Assembly: GCA_013696425.1 (NCBI GenBank)
Contig: JACCYP010000038.1
Location: 1 to 7,691, forward strand
DNA: 7,691 bases
Reading direction: 5' to 3'
DNA from: Thermoleophilaceae bacterium
Lineage (GTDB): Bacteria > Actinomycetota > Thermoleophilia > Solirubrobacterales > Thermoleophilaceae
Shown piece by piece: positions 5,891 through 7,691 of the stretch. Under the pieces are notes generated by a model. The model searched no databases and was not told the origin of the DNA. It was given only the letters and a program-made list of their open reading frames with translations. Made by a program: the position numbers and the translations under genes. Position 1 is the stretch's first letter. The number at the start of each line of letters is the position of its first letter.

Positions 5891-7691
5891 TCACTTCTCG
5901 GCCGCCGGGCAGATGATGCGGTAGTCGCAGAACGGGCAGATCTCCGGCGAGGGTGTGGGCTCGAAGTCCTGGGCGAGGATCCCGTCGGCGATCTCGGCCA
6001 CCGTCGCGCGCACGCGGTCGAGCTGCTCCGGCGAGTGCTCCACCGGGACCTTCTCGTTGTCGAGCACGTAGTAGTAGCTCTGGGCGGCGGTCTCGAGCTC
6101 CCACGACTCGCGCGCACCCATCTGGTAGATCGAGAGCTGGATGTCCTCGCGCAGCTCGGCGGCGCTCTTCGGCTTCCCGGTCTTGTAGTCGATCAGCTCG
6201 TAGGAGCCGTCCGGGTGGCGGTCCACGCGGTCCACGCGCCCGCGCAGCAGGTGCGCGCCGAGCTTGAACGAGAACGAGCGCTCGAACCACGCCACCTCCG
6301 AGCGGCGGTCGCGGTCTGTCTCCCAGTAGCGGGTGAGCGCGTTCACCGCCTTCTCGCGGAACTGCAGGTCGTCGTTGGAGTCCCCGAAGCCGGCGCGGCG
6401 CCATGAGGTCTCGAACAGGTCCATCAGGTGCTCCATCGAGCCGCCGCCCTGGCCGTGGAAGCGCTCGAGCACCTGGTGCACCACGATGCCGAATCGCTGG
6501 TTGATCGTCGGCTCCTGCGGGATCCGGAAGACGCGCGCGAACTTGTACTTGAGCGGGCAGATCCGGTAGGTCTCGATGTCGGAGGCCGAGAGCATCAGGC
6601 CCTCGCCGCGGCGTGGGATGAACGCGTCGAGCGACTGCTCCTCGCTCCCGATCGCGTCCGCGCGGCGACGCTCGTCGCGCTCGGAGTCGAGCAGGTACTC
6701 GTCGAGCGCCGACTGCTTGTAGAGGTCGCGCTGCTCGGGCGTCGCCACCTGGCCGAGCAGGTCGTTCACGTCGGCCAGCGCCTCGGACACGGGCTGCCCC
6801 GCCTTGCCCCGCTCGATCAGCGCGGCGAGCTTCAGCAGTTCGAGATGGCGCACCACCGCCTGGTTGGCGTCGAGGTAGGTGTCGAGGCGCATCTCGGAGA
6901 GGCTGCCGCCCACGCGCGAGACCGAGTCGAGCAGCTCGTCGCGCATCATCCGGAAGGTCGAGTGCAGGCCCTCGGCGGGCCCGAAGAGCTCCTCCTCGAA
7001 CACCTCCTCCTCGGCCTCCAGGGCGGTGCGGGCCTCCTCGAAGAAAAGCGAAGGCCGCGGCAGCTCCCCGGCCTCGAACCACGACAGGTGGAGCGTCCTG
7101 CGCGCGCGCGTCATCGCCACGTGCAGCAGCCGCCGCATCGCGGCCTCGTGCACCTCGCCGCCGTCCGGGGGCAGGGCCTCCTTGAGCAGCGCGTCGGGCA
7201 CGCCGTCGCCACCGCGCCGACGCGGGCCGGGCATGCGCATGCCGGAGAGGCCGAGCACGAAGACGTGGTCCCACTCCCCGCCCTTGGCCGACTCCATCGT
7301 CATCACCTGTACGGCGGGCGGTCCCGCGGGGGCGGTGGCCTCCTGCTCGGGCAGGCCCGCCTCAGCCACGGCCGAGATGTAGCGGGTGAAGTCGCGCGCG
7401 GTGGCCTGCGGCTCGCGGCGCACGTAGGCCACGGCCAGCTCGCCGAGCTTCGCGATGTTCACGAGCCGCTCGAGGGTGTCGGCCTGGGCGGCGAATATCG
7501 TCGCCCGGCGCAGCCCGAGCCGCTCGATCAGGCGGTTCACGAACGCATCTGGACGCATCTCGTCGAACGCGGCGGACGCGCTGCGGTAGAGGCTCAGGAA
7601 CGCCTGGGCGCGGTCGCGCCCCTCCGGCGAGAGCTGCGGCCCCTCGAGCGCGGCTGCGATGCCCGCCACCATGTCGAGCTTGCGCCGCCGG
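5891..7691 (-). CDS. UvrD-type helicase / Fe-S PD-(D/E)XK nuclease, N-terminus beyond window
   Basis: The C-terminal about 600 residues of an ATP-dependent DNA helicase-nuclease resembling the AdnA/AdnB and RecB/AddB proteins that resect double-strand breaks. The frame stays open to the window edge, so the ATG at 7672 (residue 1 below) is internal. Residues 1-200 are the end of a superfamily 1 helicase, with motif V-like VQVMTMESAKGGEWDHV (121-137) and motif VI RRLLHVAMTRARR (180-192). A charged linker of about 150 residues follows. The nuclease has GIVVH (395-399), GRVDRVD (478-484), LIDYKTGKP (493-501) and QLSIY (512-516), giving the PD-(D/E)XK residues Asp481/484, Asp495 and Lys497. Cys372, Cys579, Cys582 and Cys588 (C...CxxCx5C) match the iron-sulfur staple of AddB-type nucleases. 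The missing N-terminus should carry the Walker A motif. AdnA and AdnB cannot be told apart from this part, so no symbol is given. Confidence 0.92.
   Translation of the reverse strand, partial: RRRKLDMVAGIAAALEGPQLSPEGRDRAQAFLSLYRSASAAFDEMRPDAFVNRLIERLGLRRATIFAAQADTLERLVNIAKLGELAVAYVRREPQATARDFTRYISAVAEAGLPEQEATAPAGPPAVQVMTMESAKGGEWDHVFVLGLSGMRMPGPRRRGGDGVPDALLKEALPPDGGEVHEAAMRRLLHVAMTRARRTLHLSWFEAGELPRPSLFFEEARTALEAEEEVFEEELFGPAEGLHSTFRMMRDELLDSVSRVGGSLSEMRLDTYLDANQAVVRHLELLKLAALIERGKAGQPVSEALADVNDLLGQVATPEQRDLYKQSALDEYLLDSERDERRRADAIGSEEQSLDAFIPRRGEGLMLSASDIETYRICPLKYKFARVFRIPQEPTINQRFGIVVHQVLERFHGQGGGSMEHLMDLFETSWRRAGFGDSNDDLQFREKAVNALTRYWETDRDRRSEVAWFERSFSFKLGAHLLRGRVDRVDRHPDGSYELIDYKTGKPKSAAELREDIQLSIYQMGARESWELETAAQSYYYVLDNEKVPVEHSPEQLDRVRATVAEIADGILAQDFEPTPSPEICPFCDYRIICPAAEK

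Noticed and set aside
5886..7274. A 462-codon minus-strand open frame overlapping the helicase-nuclease
   Set aside because: It is out of frame with the helicase and nuclease motifs and its translation is almost all Arg, Ala, Gly and Pro.
4035..7691. Possible defence island (HD protein, PAC2 protein, helicase-nuclease)
   Set aside because: Each gene has a better housekeeping explanation (RNA turnover, proteasome-linked, recombination repair), they are not in one operon, and no mobile element, integrase or composition shift was seen.
1..7691. RNA genes, riboswitches, CRISPR arrays, insertion sequences
   Set aside because: No cloverleaf-like, rRNA-like or regularly repeated pattern was found in the short spacers, and the spacers are too small for most of these.

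Overview
This high-GC window (roughly two-thirds or more G+C by eye) is gene-dense, with short spacers and GTG as well as ATG starts. A PAC2-family gene, an AdnAB/RecB-type helicase-nuclease and a possible TANNNT-type -10 box close to a GTG start suggest an actinobacterium. The YhaM-like OB-HD protein and overall style would fit the Thermoleophilia/Solirubrobacterales, but that placement is inference. No rRNA, tRNA, CRISPR array, insertion sequence or phage gene was seen.

Layout. (1) 1-656, plus strand: the 3' part of a short-chain dehydrogenase/reductase gene, cut by the window edge. (2) 657-789: a convergent spacer with a strong nested inverted repeat, a candidate two-way terminator. (3) 790-3967, minus strand: a three-gene operon read from right to left, coding for an FAD-dependent amine-oxidase-like flavoprotein, a DUF1365 protein and a cyclopropane-fatty-acid-synthase-family methyltransferase. 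The genes are joined by ATGA and GTGA stop/start overlaps, so translational coupling is likely. (4) 3968-4034: a 67-bp spacer with an 11-bp inverted repeat next to a TATTAA box, probably the operon's control region. (5) 4035-4926, minus strand: an OB-fold plus HD-domain protein resembling the 3'-5' exoribonuclease YhaM, whose frame is broken by one extra base near 4698-4713. (6) 4978-5856, plus strand: a PAC2-family protein, divergent from the YhaM-like gene across a 51-bp spacer. (7) 5891-7691, minus strand: the C-terminal about 600 residues of a UvrD-type helicase fused to an iron-sulfur PD-(D/E)XK nuclease, cut by the window edge.

The most interesting unit is the flavoprotein/DUF1365/methyltransferase cassette. 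Such trios are known in many bacteria and are thought to modify membrane phospholipid acyl chains. The synthase here has replaced two residues that bind the catalytic bicarbonate in E. coli Cfa (Cys139 by Ser, His266 by Gln), and it sits with a redox flavoenzyme. The product may therefore be a methyl-branched, methylene, unsaturated or further oxidised acyl chain rather than a plain cyclopropane; this is a hypothesis. The remaining genes look like RNA turnover, proteasome-associated and DNA-repair housekeeping.
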